A stretch of 64,000 bases of DNA, taken from NCBI GenBank assembly GCA_003169895.1, contig PNAE01000007.1:564967-628966 (forward strand). Direction: 5' to 3'. The notes below the pieces were generated by a model. It saw nothing but the letters and a program-made list of their open reading frames with translations, had not been told where the DNA came from and searched no databases. Each line of letters starts with the position of its first letter. The stretch's first letter is position 1. A program made the translations under genes and the position numbers. This document shows, piece by piece, positions 1 through 8,303 of this stretch. Source of the stretch: Gemmatimonadota bacterium (GTDB lineage: Bacteria; Gemmatimonadota; Gemmatimonadetes; Gemmatimonadales; GWC2-71-9).

Positions 1-1
1 G

Positions 2-1006
2 GACCCCCATACCCACGCAGTGTGGGGCGGCGACCGACTGGAGGATTTCGAAGCCCGCAGTCGCGGCGCGAGCTATCAGGAGATTCTCGCTCGCGGCGGC
101 GGCATTCGCAGCACGGTCGAGGCAACGGAGTTCGACGATGCCGGCTGGCTCGCGGAGCTGGCCGAAGAACGACTCGATCTGCTGATCAGCAGCGGCGCCG
201 GCACGATCGAGGTCAAGAGTGGCTACGGTTTCTCGCACGAAGGCGAAATCACGTCGCTCGAAGCCATTCGCATCCTTGCCGAGCAGTCACCGGCCACCGT
301 CCTGGCGACACTGCTGATTCACGTGCCGCCCCGCGATCCAGCCGAGCGCGATGAGTACGTCGAGATGGTGGCCCGCGGGCTGATCGCCGAGACGGCGCGG
401 CGGAAGCTTGCCAGCGCGGTCGACGTCTTCGTCGAGCGCGAAGCGTTCAGCGTGGCCGAGGCGCGGATCATCTTTTCGGCGGCACGCGACGCCGGCCTCC
501 GCGTCAAGGCGCACGTCGACCAATTTCACGCCATTGGCGGCCTCGAGCTGGCAATCGAATTCAACGCGTTGTCGGTTGATCATCTCGAAGCATCCGGTGC
601 GGCACAGATCGCAGCACTTGCTGCGAGCGACACGGTCGGAGTGCTCCTGCCCGGCGTGACCCTCCATCTCGGCATTCCCGCGGCGCCAGGGCGGGCCCTG
701 ATTGACGCGGGTGCTGCCGTGGCAGTGGGCACCGACCTCAATCCGGGTTCGTCGCCGCTGTTCTCGACCCAGCTGGCCATGGCGCTGGCGGTCCGGCTCA
801 ATCGCCTCACCGTTTGCGAGGCCCTGACAGCCGCGACCGCCAATGCCGCTGCGGCCCTCGGCCTGCGCGACACCGGCAGGCTCGCTCCGGGTCAGCGGGC
901 CGATTTCATCATCAGTGATGGTCCCGACTGGCGCGATCTCGTGTACACTCTGGGCGGCGCGCCGGTCGAGCGGCTATTCCTCGGCGGCAAGGAGCTGACG
1001 TTCTGA
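2..1006 (+). CDS. hutI: Imidazolonepropionase, 5' end cut by window edge
   Basis: Hydrolyses 4-imidazolone-5-propionate to N-formimidoylglutamate, the third step of cytosolic histidine degradation. The frame is open from base 2 and begins DPHTHAVWGGDR, the conserved metal-binding HTH segment of the amidohydrolase fold, so the true start lies upstream. About 334 residues are visible; the family usually has about 400-410, so roughly 70-80 are missing. Further family marks are KAHVDQFH, the DHL segment and the late metal-ligand stretch GTDLNPGSS. hutH follows 32 bases after the stop, so the two are probably co-transcribed. The GTG at 20 is only an internal codon of this frame. Confidence 0.95.
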   Translation, partial: DPHTHAVWGGDRLEDFEARSRGASYQEILARGGGIRSTVEATEFDDAGWLAELAEERLDLLISSGAGTIEVKSGYGFSHEGEITSLEAIRILAEQSPATVLATLLIHVPPRDPAERDEYVEMVARGLIAETARRKLASAVDVFVEREAFSVAEARIIFSAARDAGLRVKAHVDQFHAIGGLELAIEFNALSVDHLEASGAAQIAALAASDTVGVLLPGVTLHLGIPAAPGRALIDAGAAVAVGTDLNPGSSPLFSTQLAMALAVRLNRLTVCEALTAATANAAAALGLRDTGRLAPGQRADFIISDGPDWRDLVYTLGGAPVERLFLGGKELTF

Positions 1007-1038
1007 CGGACATCGATTCCGAAGTCATCCAGGTCGGG

Positions 1039-2544
1039 ATGCCGTTGTCGCTGCGTGACGTGATGCGCGTTGCCAACGACGGCGCTCCGGTCGCACTCGC
1101 CGACGGCGCGCGCGAACGCATCGCCCACAGCCGGCGCTACATCGAGCGCATCGTTGCGGAAGGCCGCACCGTATACGGGGTCACTACCGGATTCGGCAAG
1201 CTTGCCAATGTGCGGATTGCCCCGGAGGACGTGCAACAGCTGCAACGCAACCTGGTCCGGTCGCACGCCATGGGTGTCGGCGAGCATTTCTCGCAGGAAA
1301 TCGTGCGCGCCATGCTACTGCTGCGCGCCCAGTCGCTCTCGTTCGGAAACAGCGGTGTCCGTATCGAGGTGATCGAGCTGCTGCTGGCCTTGCTCAATCA
1401 CGGAATTCATCCGGTGATTCCGTCGCAGGGCTCGGTGGGCGCCAGCGGCGACCTGGCGCCCCTGGCCCATATGGCGCTGGCCCTGATCGGCGAGGGCAAG
1501 GTCGAATTCCTCGACGCGATGCTGCCGGCGGCGGGCGCGCTGGCGGAGGTCGGTCTTGCGCCGATCACTCTGGAAGCCAAGGAAGGGCTGGCGCTGATCA
1601 ACGGCACCCAGGCGATGACGGCGATCGGCGCCCTGACGGTGTTCGACGCGCTCGAGCTCGCCACCGCCGCCGACATCGCGGCCTCCATGTCACTCGAGGC
1701 CCTGAAGGGATCGCGCACTCCTTTCGACCTGCGGGTGACCGCGCTGCGCAATCACCCCGGTGCGGCAGAAACCGCAGCGAACGTGCTCGCCGTCTCCGCC
1801 GGCTCACCGATTCACGCATCCCATGCCGACTGCGACAAGATCCAGGATGCGTATTCGCTGCGTTGTGTGCCACAGGTGCATGGTGCGTCACGGGATGCAC
1901 TGCGGCACGCCGCCGAGGTCCTCACCCGCGAGATCAACGCCGTCACCGACAACCCGCTGGTTTTCGCCGACGATGATATGGTTATCTCGGCCGGCAACTT
2001 CCACGGCCAGCCGATCGCGCTGGTGATGGACTACGCCAAGATCGCCATCGCCGAGTTGGCGGACATCGCTGAGCGGCGAGTGGAACACATGATGGACCCG
2101 GCGGTGTCCGGCCTGCCCGGATTCCTGGCGCATCAGGGCGGGCTGCACTCAGGCCTGATGATCTCGCAATACACCGCGGCGGCGCTGGTCAGCGAAAACA
2201 AGGTGCTGGCGCACCCGGCCAGCGTCGATTCGATTCCGACCAGCGCCAATCAGGAAGACCACGTGTCGATGGGCACCATCAGTGCACGTCAATGCGCGAT
2301 GATCCTCGAAAACGCGCGTTGGGTGATCGCGATCGAAGTGTTGAGTGCCACGCAGGCGCTCGAGTTTCACCTGCCACTCGAAGCCGGCCCAGGCGTCGGT
2401 GCCGCCGTGAAGCTGGTACGCAGCGTGGTACCGCCGCTGGACGCCGATCGAATCATGACCGGCGATCTTGCCGCGGTGCGGGATCTCATCGTGTCGCGTG
2501 GGCTGCGGGATGCCGTGGAGGCGGTGGTCGGGACGCTGCACTAG
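1039..2544 (+). CDS. hutH: Histidine ammonia-lyase
   Basis: Removes ammonia from L-histidine to give urocanate, the first step of histidine degradation; cytosolic homotetramer in the family. The 501-residue length is normal. The Ala-Ser-Gly triad that cyclises to the MIO electrophile is residues 135-137 inside GSVGASGDLAPLAHM. Other family marks are YGVTTGFGKL near residue 47, the SHADC segment, and QEDHVSMG toward the C-terminus. ATG 1039 follows a weak GGTCGGG purine stretch. It sits directly after hutI, as in many hut operons; hutU is not in the window and may lie upstream. Confidence 0.97.
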   Translation: MPLSLRDVMRVANDGAPVALADGARERIAHSRRYIERIVAEGRTVYGVTTGFGKLANVRIAPEDVQQLQRNLVRSHAMGVGEHFSQEIVRAMLLLRAQSLSFGNSGVRIEVIELLLALLNHGIHPVIPSQGSVGASGDLAPLAHMALALIGEGKVEFLDAMLPAAGALAEVGLAPITLEAKEGLALINGTQAMTAIGALTVFDALELATAADIAASMSLEALKGSRTPFDLRVTALRNHPGAAETAANVLAVSAGSPIHASHADCDKIQDAYSLRCVPQVHGASRDALRHAAEVLTREINAVTDNPLVFADDDMVISAGNFHGQPIALVMDYAKIAIAELADIAERRVEHMMDPAVSGLPGFLAHQGGLHSGLMISQYTAAALVSENKVLAHPASVDSIPTSANQEDHVSMGTISARQCAMILENARWVIAIEVLSATQALEFHLPLEAGPGVGAAVKLVRSVVPPLDADRIMTGDLAAVRDLIVSRGLRDAVEAVVGTLH

Positions 2545-2624
2545 GAAACGGCCGGCCGTCAATCGATCGGTACAACGGGTTCGCGGCACTAGTCTCCTAG
2601 GACCGCCCCCTGGAGGCGCGCTCC

Positions 2625-3455
2625 CTATTTCCCGCACTCCTTCAGCACCCGCGCACTCATCGAATCCGGCCTTCCCAGCGATTCTGCATGCACCAGACTC
2701 CCGCCGGTGACGCGGAACCATTCCGGGGTCCCACCGCCACGCGTATTGCGGAGAAAGCCGGTCTGCCGCACCAGGTCCAGCGTGATCGATGTTTCCGCGC
2801 TGTCGGTCACCGGATCACGGCGCACGTCGGCATAGTCGTAGGCGTTCCCGTTGGCGTCGTACCGCACCATCACGCGCCGGGCCACCGGATGGTCCGCCGT
2901 CCCGAAGATCATCAGCAACGCCTTGTGACCTTCGGGGAGATCGGGAACCCGGATGTTGCCGCACGCAGCCCCGCTGGTGAACGCCGGCACCGCGGCATGG
3001 AAGCTGTCCACGCTGATTGAAACGATGCTGTTGCGGCTCCCGTCCGGCCCGACGATGACGCCGGTCGGCGCCGGCTCCATTGTTACCGGCATGGCCTCGC
3101 GCTTGGTGCGAAAATTGTACGACCAGCTCCAGCCCTGGTGCCGATCGAGCCGCTCGATCCGGAAGGCGATCATCGACTTGCCCGGTGGCACCACGAGGTT
3201 TGCCGGGTGCTCGCCGCAATTCTGCCGGATGTTCTCGCAGCGCGTGATGACGACCGCCTCGATGGTGATCGGCTGCTTGGTGTTGTTGCGCACGTACACC
3301 GCGCGGCCGCCGCTGTCGGCCTCCATCACGTCCCACGTCGAGAGCGGAACGGCCGGGTTGCCGCCCTGGGCGCGCACGGCGCCGGCTCCAGCGCCACAGG
3401 CGAGAAGGGCGAGCATGGTGCTGCGCATGGTGAAGAAACTCACGGCATATCTCAC
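2625..3455 (-). CDS. Secreted protein of unknown function
   Basis: Not recognised. The preferred start is GTG 3455, which overlaps the stop of the upstream gene as GTGA and has GGAGG about 12 bases upstream; this gives 276 residues. A later ATG at 3428 would also keep the signal peptide (MRSTMLALLACGAGAGAVRAQ). The mature part is soluble-looking and beta-rich. It contains paired cysteines (RCENIRQNC) that could form a disulfide in the periplasm, and another Cys in the middle (GAACGN). Translational coupling to the lipoprotein gene upstream suggests a shared role in the envelope. No catalytic motif is visible. Confidence 0.75.
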   Translation of the reverse strand: MRYAVSFFTMRSTMLALLACGAGAGAVRAQGGNPAVPLSTWDVMEADSGGRAVYVRNNTKQPITIEAVVITRCENIRQNCGEHPANLVVPPGKSMIAFRIERLDRHQGWSWSYNFRTKREAMPVTMEPAPTGVIVGPDGSRNSIVSISVDSFHAAVPAFTSGAACGNIRVPDLPEGHKALLMIFGTADHPVARRVMVRYDANGNAYDYADVRRDPVTDSAETSITLDLVRQTGFLRNTRGGGTPEWFRVTGGSLVHAESLGRPDSMSARVLKECGK

Positions 3456-4198
3456 CTTGGGTCGCCGCCTCCGATCGATGGATAGACCAGCGCCCACTCC
3501 TTGATTCCGGCAAACAACAAGTCATCCGCTCGCTCAACTGCTGTATTCGATGCTCCCTGGCTCTTCGCAGGGACCTGTTCGCTCAGCTCGCTCTCGAGCA
3601 TGACGGGATCGCGCGTCGGATATTGCACCAGCAGGTAGCAGGTGACGGTCGCCTTGGAAGAGGAGTTGACCAGCAGCCGTGACAGGCACCTCGCTTCGCC
3701 TCTTTCCCGGTACGTGTACGCATGGGATGACACGAGCTCGCCAGGCTTCATGCGAAACGTCTTGGCGTCGTACATCGCATAGATGTCACGTGCAGCCTCG
3801 GCCGCCGCTCGATGCGTCGCTGACGAATCGTTCGGCGTCTGGCCCGGCGCTGGCTGAACGCGCGTCCACGACGCTCTGCCGAGCTTGCCGATGGCACTGA
3901 GCGTGTTGCCTTGAATCAATTGATACGTGCCGTCGTCGACCCACGGCATCGTCGTCGACCGCAGCGTGTACTTGCCGTTCCTGGCCTCGAACACTCCGCT
4001 GTGTGATGGAACTCCGCCCGGGCCTTCCGCATGAAAGGCATAGGTGCCTTCCGCATGAATCTCCCAAACCCATCGCGCGACGCCGTCCGTGTTGGGCACG
4101 TTCAACTCCCAGGTGCCGACGAGACCGGAGTCGACCTTCGACGAAAAGCATGACGGTGCAACGAGGAGGAGCAGCAGTATCGCGACCGCGTAACGCAT
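3452..4198 (-). CDS. Putative lipoprotein of unknown function
   Basis: Starts at ATG 4198 behind a clear GGAGG (upstream sequence GGAGGATGGGCC). The first 17 residues form a short hydrophobic signal ending in VAPSC, an acceptable lipobox, so it is probably lipid-anchored in the envelope. The next part, GLVGTWELNV with later WVWEIHAEGTYAFHAEG and GKYTL, resembles lipocalin-like or META-type beta domains that begin with a G-x-W segment; that is only a resemblance. The C-terminal half is helical and ends by overlapping the next gene. 248 residues. Function unknown. Confidence 0.75.
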   Translation of the reverse strand: MRYAVAILLLLLVAPSCFSSKVDSGLVGTWELNVPNTDGVARWVWEIHAEGTYAFHAEGPGGVPSHSGVFEARNGKYTLRSTTMPWVDDGTYQLIQGNTLSAIGKLGRASWTRVQPAPGQTPNDSSATHRAAAEAARDIYAMYDAKTFRMKPGELVSSHAYTYRERGEARCLSRLLVNSSSKATVTCYLLVQYPTRDPVMLESELSEQVPAKSQGASNTAVERADDLLFAGIKEWALVYPSIGGGDPR

Positions 4199-4258
4199 GG
4201 CCCATCCTCCATTGTCGATTCGTATCCTATCGCGAGAGCAAGGTGGTGGCAAATCTGC

Positions 4259-6328
4259 TCACCCCCGCTGCAGCAGTTGAATCGCCGCATCCACCGACTC
4301 CTGCGTCCCCACGAGCACGAGCAAGTCCCCCGCCTCGAGCCGTTCCGTCTTGCTCGGCGCCGGGATCGCCGTATCTCCTCGGGTGACACCGAGAATGCTC
4401 GCCCCGGTGCGCCCCCGCACGCCAAGTTCCGCCAGGGTCCGCCCAGCGGCGTAATGCAGCGGCTCGACCCGGAACGGCGTCGGCACGCCCAAGCCGGGCA
4501 GCATGTGCGTCGCCGTCGTGAACCGGTCGGCGGCGCCCTCCATTGTCGGAATCATCATCTCGGCCGTGCCTTGCTCGGGCGGCAGCGCCGACCGCACCGC
4601 GTCCACGAGAATTTCTGCTCCGGCACGTATGTGCCCTTCCAGGTTGCGTGCGCTGCGCCAGGCGGTGATCGCCAGCAGGCCGAGTACCGCGCCGAGCAGC
4701 AGTGCGCCGCGGAACGGCGGCACGAAGGGCTGGGTGATCGCCAGCACGGGAAGGGCGGTCAGCAGCAGGATCGAGATCTCGAGCGTCACCACCAGCGCGC
4801 GGCGGGGAGCGTCAGCGCGGTCCACGGCTCCGGTGCTGGGAAGTGCCGTGCGCGCGAGCGCCATCGCGATAGCGCGTGCCGTGCGGCCGATGCCCATCCC
4901 GAACGGTGTTGCGACCGCCACTGCGACCACGGCGAGCGCGATCGCGGTCAGCTGCGGTTCGACTCGTCCGGCCAGCGCCCGAGCGACGGCCGGATACAGC
5001 AGGAATGCCGCGATCACCACGACCGCGGTGAGCACCGCGTCGAGCACCAGCCACTGGACGAGTCCGCGCAGCAGCGCTCCGCGCGTACGCCGGACCGGCG
5101 CCCGGCGCAATTGATCGACCCAGCTGGCATATAACGTGGCGTAGGTCTGCAATGGCCGCGGCAGCTTGCGATCTACCCACGACGTGATGCGACCGGATGA
5201 TCCGATCAGCAGCGGCGTCGCCAGCGTGGTGATCGCCGACACGGCCACTGCCACCGGAAAGAGGAATTCTCGCACCGCGCCGGTGGCGACTCCCAGCGAC
5301 ACGATGATGAAGGAGAACTCGCCGATCTGCGCCATGCTGAGGCCGGTGCGCACCGCTGCCTGCGTGCCGCGGCCGGCCAGGAAGGCGCCCAGGCTCACGC
5401 TGACGACTTTCCCCACGATGACTACAACCGTCAGGAGGACGACGACGGCCCAATGCTGCGCGATCAACGCCGGATCGATCAGCATGCCGACCGCGACGAA
5501 GAACACCGCCGCGAAGATGTCGCGCACCGGCTTCACCAGCTCGGCGACCTGGGGACCCTTGCCCGATTCGGCAATCAGCGATCCGGCGATGAACCCGCCC
5601 AATGCCACGGAATAACCAAGCGCCCGCGCGAGCAGTGCGAAGGCAAAACAGAGTCCGATGGAGGTGATCACGATGGTTTCGGCACGCACGGTCTTCACGA
5701 TCCGGCGGATCAGGCGCGGAACCACCACCAGCCCGATGGTCACCCAGATGAACAGCAGCGTGAACATCCGCAACACGGTGACGAGGAGCGACGGCGACGC
5801 CGCGCCACCCGTGAGCGACCCGAGTCCCGCGAGAAAGAGCACCGCCACCAGGTCCTCGACCACCAGCACACCCATGACCTGGTCGCGCAGCTTGCGATCG
5901 ATGCCGCGTTCCTCGAATGTCTTCGCGATGATCGTGGTGCTCGACGCCGTGATCATCGCCCCGGTGAACAGCGCCTCCCGGAAGCTCCACCCGAGCACCC
6001 GAGCGACACCGATGCCGAGCCACGCCATCAGCGAGACATCGATGATCGACGTGATGGCGACACTGCCGCCCACCCGCAGCAGCCGGCGCACCGAGAACTC
6101 GAGCCCGACCGCGAACAGCAGCAGGATGACGCCGACCTCGGCCAGCGTCTCCGTGGTGGCGTGGTCGGCGGTCATCGCCGTCATGATGTGGGGACCGACC
6201 AGCAGGCCGGCCAGCAGGTAGCCGAGAATGACCGGCTGCCTGAGACGGTGAAACACGACCGTGGTCACGGCGGCCGCGCACAGGATCAGCGCGAAGGTCG
6301 TGAGAAATGTTGGTGTGGAAGGCTGCAA
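4259..6328 (-). CDS. Kef-type cation:proton antiporter (CPA2) with C-terminal TrkA-C domain
   Basis: Inner-membrane monovalent cation/proton exchanger. The N-terminal half has about a dozen hydrophobic segments with CPA2 marks: GYLLAGLLVGP, LLFAVGLEFS and ASSTTIIAK. A second membrane block follows, then a C-terminal regulatory TrkA-C domain (about the last 75 residues, GRTLAELGVRGRTGASILGV onward). There is no NAD-binding RCK/TrkA-N domain between them, unlike KefB and KefC. No ATG precedes the first membrane segment; TTG 6328 gives 689 residues and avoids most overlap with the TetR gene. The frame stays open to 6478. The TetR-type gene just upstream, same strand, may control it. Confidence 0.88.
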   Translation of the reverse strand: MQPSTPTFLTTFALILCAAAVTTVVFHRLRQPVILGYLLAGLLVGPHIMTAMTADHATTETLAEVGVILLLFAVGLEFSVRRLLRVGGSVAITSIIDVSLMAWLGIGVARVLGWSFREALFTGAMITASSTTIIAKTFEERGIDRKLRDQVMGVLVVEDLVAVLFLAGLGSLTGGAASPSLLVTVLRMFTLLFIWVTIGLVVVPRLIRRIVKTVRAETIVITSIGLCFAFALLARALGYSVALGGFIAGSLIAESGKGPQVAELVKPVRDIFAAVFFVAVGMLIDPALIAQHWAVVVLLTVVVIVGKVVSVSLGAFLAGRGTQAAVRTGLSMAQIGEFSFIIVSLGVATGAVREFLFPVAVAVSAITTLATPLLIGSSGRITSWVDRKLPRPLQTYATLYASWVDQLRRAPVRRTRGALLRGLVQWLVLDAVLTAVVVIAAFLLYPAVARALAGRVEPQLTAIALAVVAVAVATPFGMGIGRTARAIAMALARTALPSTGAVDRADAPRRALVVTLEISILLLTALPVLAITQPFVPPFRGALLLGAVLGLLAITAWRSARNLEGHIRAGAEILVDAVRSALPPEQGTAEMMIPTMEGAADRFTTATHMLPGLGVPTPFRVEPLHYAAGRTLAELGVRGRTGASILGVTRGDTAIPAPSKTERLEAGDLLVLVGTQESVDAAIQLLQRG

Positions 6329-6375
6329 TCGCGGTTCCGGTATGCGGGTGAATGGTGCGGACCAGGGGCTGGAGG

Positions 6376-6987
6376 CTAGCCCCCAGCCGTCGGTCCCCCC
6401 ACCGCAATGGGTCGCCAGGCGATCGCCTCCCACGCGGCCTCCAGCGTCGCCAGCGCGTGGGGATGGTTCGCGGTCCACTCACGACTCGCCACCCGCTCCG
6501 CCGCAAATGTCACGAGCGTGAGCCACACGGAGGTCCACAGCTCCACCACGCCGGCACGCACACTGCCCTCCTGCTTGCCGTGCGCAATCAGGTGCTCGAG
6601 ACCATGACGCATCTCGCCAGCCGCCGCGCGCGCCGGTTCGTCCAGTTCGCGCGTCAGCCGCCAACCCAGCAGCAGCCGGATCCGCGCCGGATCCCTTTCG
6701 GCACATTCGAGCCACTTGCGCCCTAGCGCGGTCAACCGCAGGCCTACCGACTGGCCGCTCCCTGCCGCGACCTCGCGCACCGACGCAGCCCCCCACTGCT
6801 GGACTTCCTGATAGGCGGCGTTGAGCAACGCCTGCTTGCTCGGGAAGTGACGGTAAATCGTCCCCTCGGCCACCCCGGCCCGCCGCGCCAGGATCGGCGT
6901 GGTCGTGGCGTGATAACCGGTCGTGGTGAACAATTCCCGCGCCGCTTCCAGCAATCGATCACGGGTCGTGTGTTCGGGGTCCGACAT
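6376..6987 (-). CDS. TetR/AcrR-family transcriptional regulator
   Basis: DNA-binding repressor-type protein of 203 residues. The N-terminal helix-turn-helix (about residues 8-55) is typical: RLLEAARELFTTTGYHATT, then a recognition segment AGVAEGTIYRHFPSK. The C-terminal part is an all-helical ligand/dimer domain with no recognisable ligand. ATG 6987 has AAAGG a few bases upstream. It is divergent from the saccharopine-dehydrogenase-like gene and upstream of the antiporter gene, so it could regulate either or both. A shared promoter lies at 7010-7016. Confidence 0.92.
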   Translation of the reverse strand: MSDPEHTTRDRLLEAARELFTTTGYHATTTPILARRAGVAEGTIYRHFPSKQALLNAAYQEVQQWGAASVREVAAGSGQSVGLRLTALGRKWLECAERDPARIRLLLGWRLTRELDEPARAAAGEMRHGLEHLIAHGKQEGSVRAGVVELWTSVWLTLVTFAAERVASREWTANHPHALATLEAAWEAIAWRPIAVGGPTAGG

Positions 6988-7009
6988 GGGGCCTTTCCCG
7001 GCTAGGAGC

Positions 7010-7016
7010 TATTTTA
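7010..7016. promoter_or_regulatory. Shared divergent -10 region
   Basis: TATTTTA reads TATTTT on the plus strand (toward the gene at 7047, leader about 25 bases) and TAAAAT on the minus strand (toward the TetR gene at 6987, leader about 16 bases containing AAAGG). The assignment rests on the hexamers and spacing alone; no clear -35 was found. Confidence 0.4.
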
Positions 7017-7046
7017 CCCCTCACATTTGCCACCCAAGGTTCGAAC

Positions 7047-8195
7047 ATGAAGATGCTGGTACTCGGCGCCGGACTGCAGGGCTCAGCCTGCGCCTTTGAT
7101 CTACTCCAGGACCGCGAAGTCACCCAGGTGACCCTGGCCGACATCCACCCCGATCGGATGGCCCGGTTCCTCTCCAGCCCCAACGACCCCCGGCTCCGCC
7201 CGGTGGCACTCGACGTCACGGATCATACCGCCGTCAGCAACCTCATGACGGGCCATGTCGCGGTGATGAGTGCCCTGCCGTACTACTTCAACGGACACAT
7301 GGCCACCCTCGCCGTCGCATCCGGCTGCCACTTCGCCGACCTCGGCGGCAACACGAAGATCGTCATGGAGCAGAAGCAGCTCGATTCCGAGGCGCAGGCC
7401 AAGGGCCTCTCGATCATGCCGGATTGCGGACTTGCGCCCGGCATGGTCAACATCCTCGCTGCCGAAGGCATCCGCCGGCTCGACAAGACCGACCGCGTCC
7501 GCATCCTTGTCGGCGGCCTGCCGCAGCATCCGGAGCCGCCGCTCAACTACCAGATCGTCTACTCGATCGAAGGCGCGCTCGACTACTACACCACCCCGTC
7601 ATGGATCCTGCGCGATGGCAAGCGTATCACCATCGATGCGCTGAGCGAGCTGGAATACGTCGAGTTCCCGACGCCGGTCGGCAGGCTCGAAGCCTTCCAT
7701 ACCGGCGGCGGAATCTCGACGATGCCGTTCACCTGGGAAGGCCAGATCCGGGAAATGGAATACAAGACACTCCGCTATCCCGGTCACGTCGCGATCATGA
7801 AGCCGATCCGCGACCTCGGCCTGCTCGATCTCGAGCCCACCATGGTGAAGGGTCACGCCGTCGTCCCGCGCGACGTCTTCATTGCCTGCGTCGGTCCCAA
7901 GCTGACCAAGCCGGAAGGCCGTGACTTGGTCGCCCTTCGCGTCATTGTCAGCGGCCAGAAGCACGGCAAACCGGCCGGTACCACGTTCGACCTGATCGAT
8001 TACTTCGACGAGGCGCATCACGTGTCGGCGATGATGCGCACGACTGGATATTCGCTCTCGGTCACCGGCTTCGTTCAGGCGCGCAGGCAGGTCATTCGCT
8101 TCGGCGTCACCACACCGGACGAAGGTATGCCCTTTGATCGTTATGTGGACGGATTGAAACAGCGGGGAATCGTGATCAGAGAAGCCAGTAACTGA
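7047..8195 (+). CDS. Saccharopine dehydrogenase-family oxidoreductase (lysine 6-dehydrogenase-like)
   Basis: 382 residues. The start MKMLVLGAGLQG carries a Rossmann NAD(P)-binding glycine motif at residues 7-12. Later family-like segments include GNTKIV, DCGLAPGMVNIL and the long C-terminal catalytic/dimer domain. Its length and layout fit single-domain members such as L-lysine 6-dehydrogenase or carboxynorspermidine-type enzymes rather than the bifunctional eukaryotic saccharopine protein. The substrate is not certain. It stands alone, divergent from the TetR gene, and ends right at a heptad-repeat palindrome (the TGA is one base before it). Confidence 0.85.
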   Translation: MKMLVLGAGLQGSACAFDLLQDREVTQVTLADIHPDRMARFLSSPNDPRLRPVALDVTDHTAVSNLMTGHVAVMSALPYYFNGHMATLAVASGCHFADLGGNTKIVMEQKQLDSEAQAKGLSIMPDCGLAPGMVNILAAEGIRRLDKTDRVRILVGGLPQHPEPPLNYQIVYSIEGALDYYTTPSWILRDGKRITIDALSELEYVEFPTPVGRLEAFHTGGGISTMPFTWEGQIREMEYKTLRYPGHVAIMKPIRDLGLLDLEPTMVKGHAVVPRDVFIACVGPKLTKPEGRDLVALRVIVSGQKHGKPAGTTFDLIDYFDEAHHVSAMMRTTGYSLSVTGFVQARRQVIRFGVTTPDEGMPFDRYVDGLKQRGIVIREASN

Positions 8196-8296
8196 AACAA
8201 GGAACAGCGAACAAGTAACAAGGAGATCAGCCGCCGCCTCCTTGGGTGGGGCAGTTGATCTCCTTCTTACTTCTTACTTGTTCGCTGTTCCTTGTT
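8196..8296. repeat. Heptad-repeat palindrome H1
   Basis: Left arm 8196-8228 reads in 7-bp steps: AACAAGG, AACAGCG, AACAAGT, AACAAGG, then AGATC. The right arm 8257-8296 is its reverse complement except that AACAAGG is replaced by two units, AAGAAGT and AAGAAGG. The arms are therefore 33 and 40 bases long, a difference of exactly one unit. The first 21 bases are identical. The loop is about 28 bases. It fills the space between the stop of the gene at 8195 and the stop of the convergent gene at 8304. Confidence 0.85.
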
Positions 8297-8303
8297 GCAG
8301 TCC

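Noticed and set aside
5453-6379. A 308-codon open frame on the plus strand opposite the antiporter gene
   Set aside because: Very rich in His, Arg, Gln and Asp with no fold-like pattern; antisense of the CPA2 membrane helices.
8196-8296. Short repeated units as a CRISPR array
   Set aside because: Units are 7 bp with no spacers and are arranged as inverted arms; no cas gene is present in the window.
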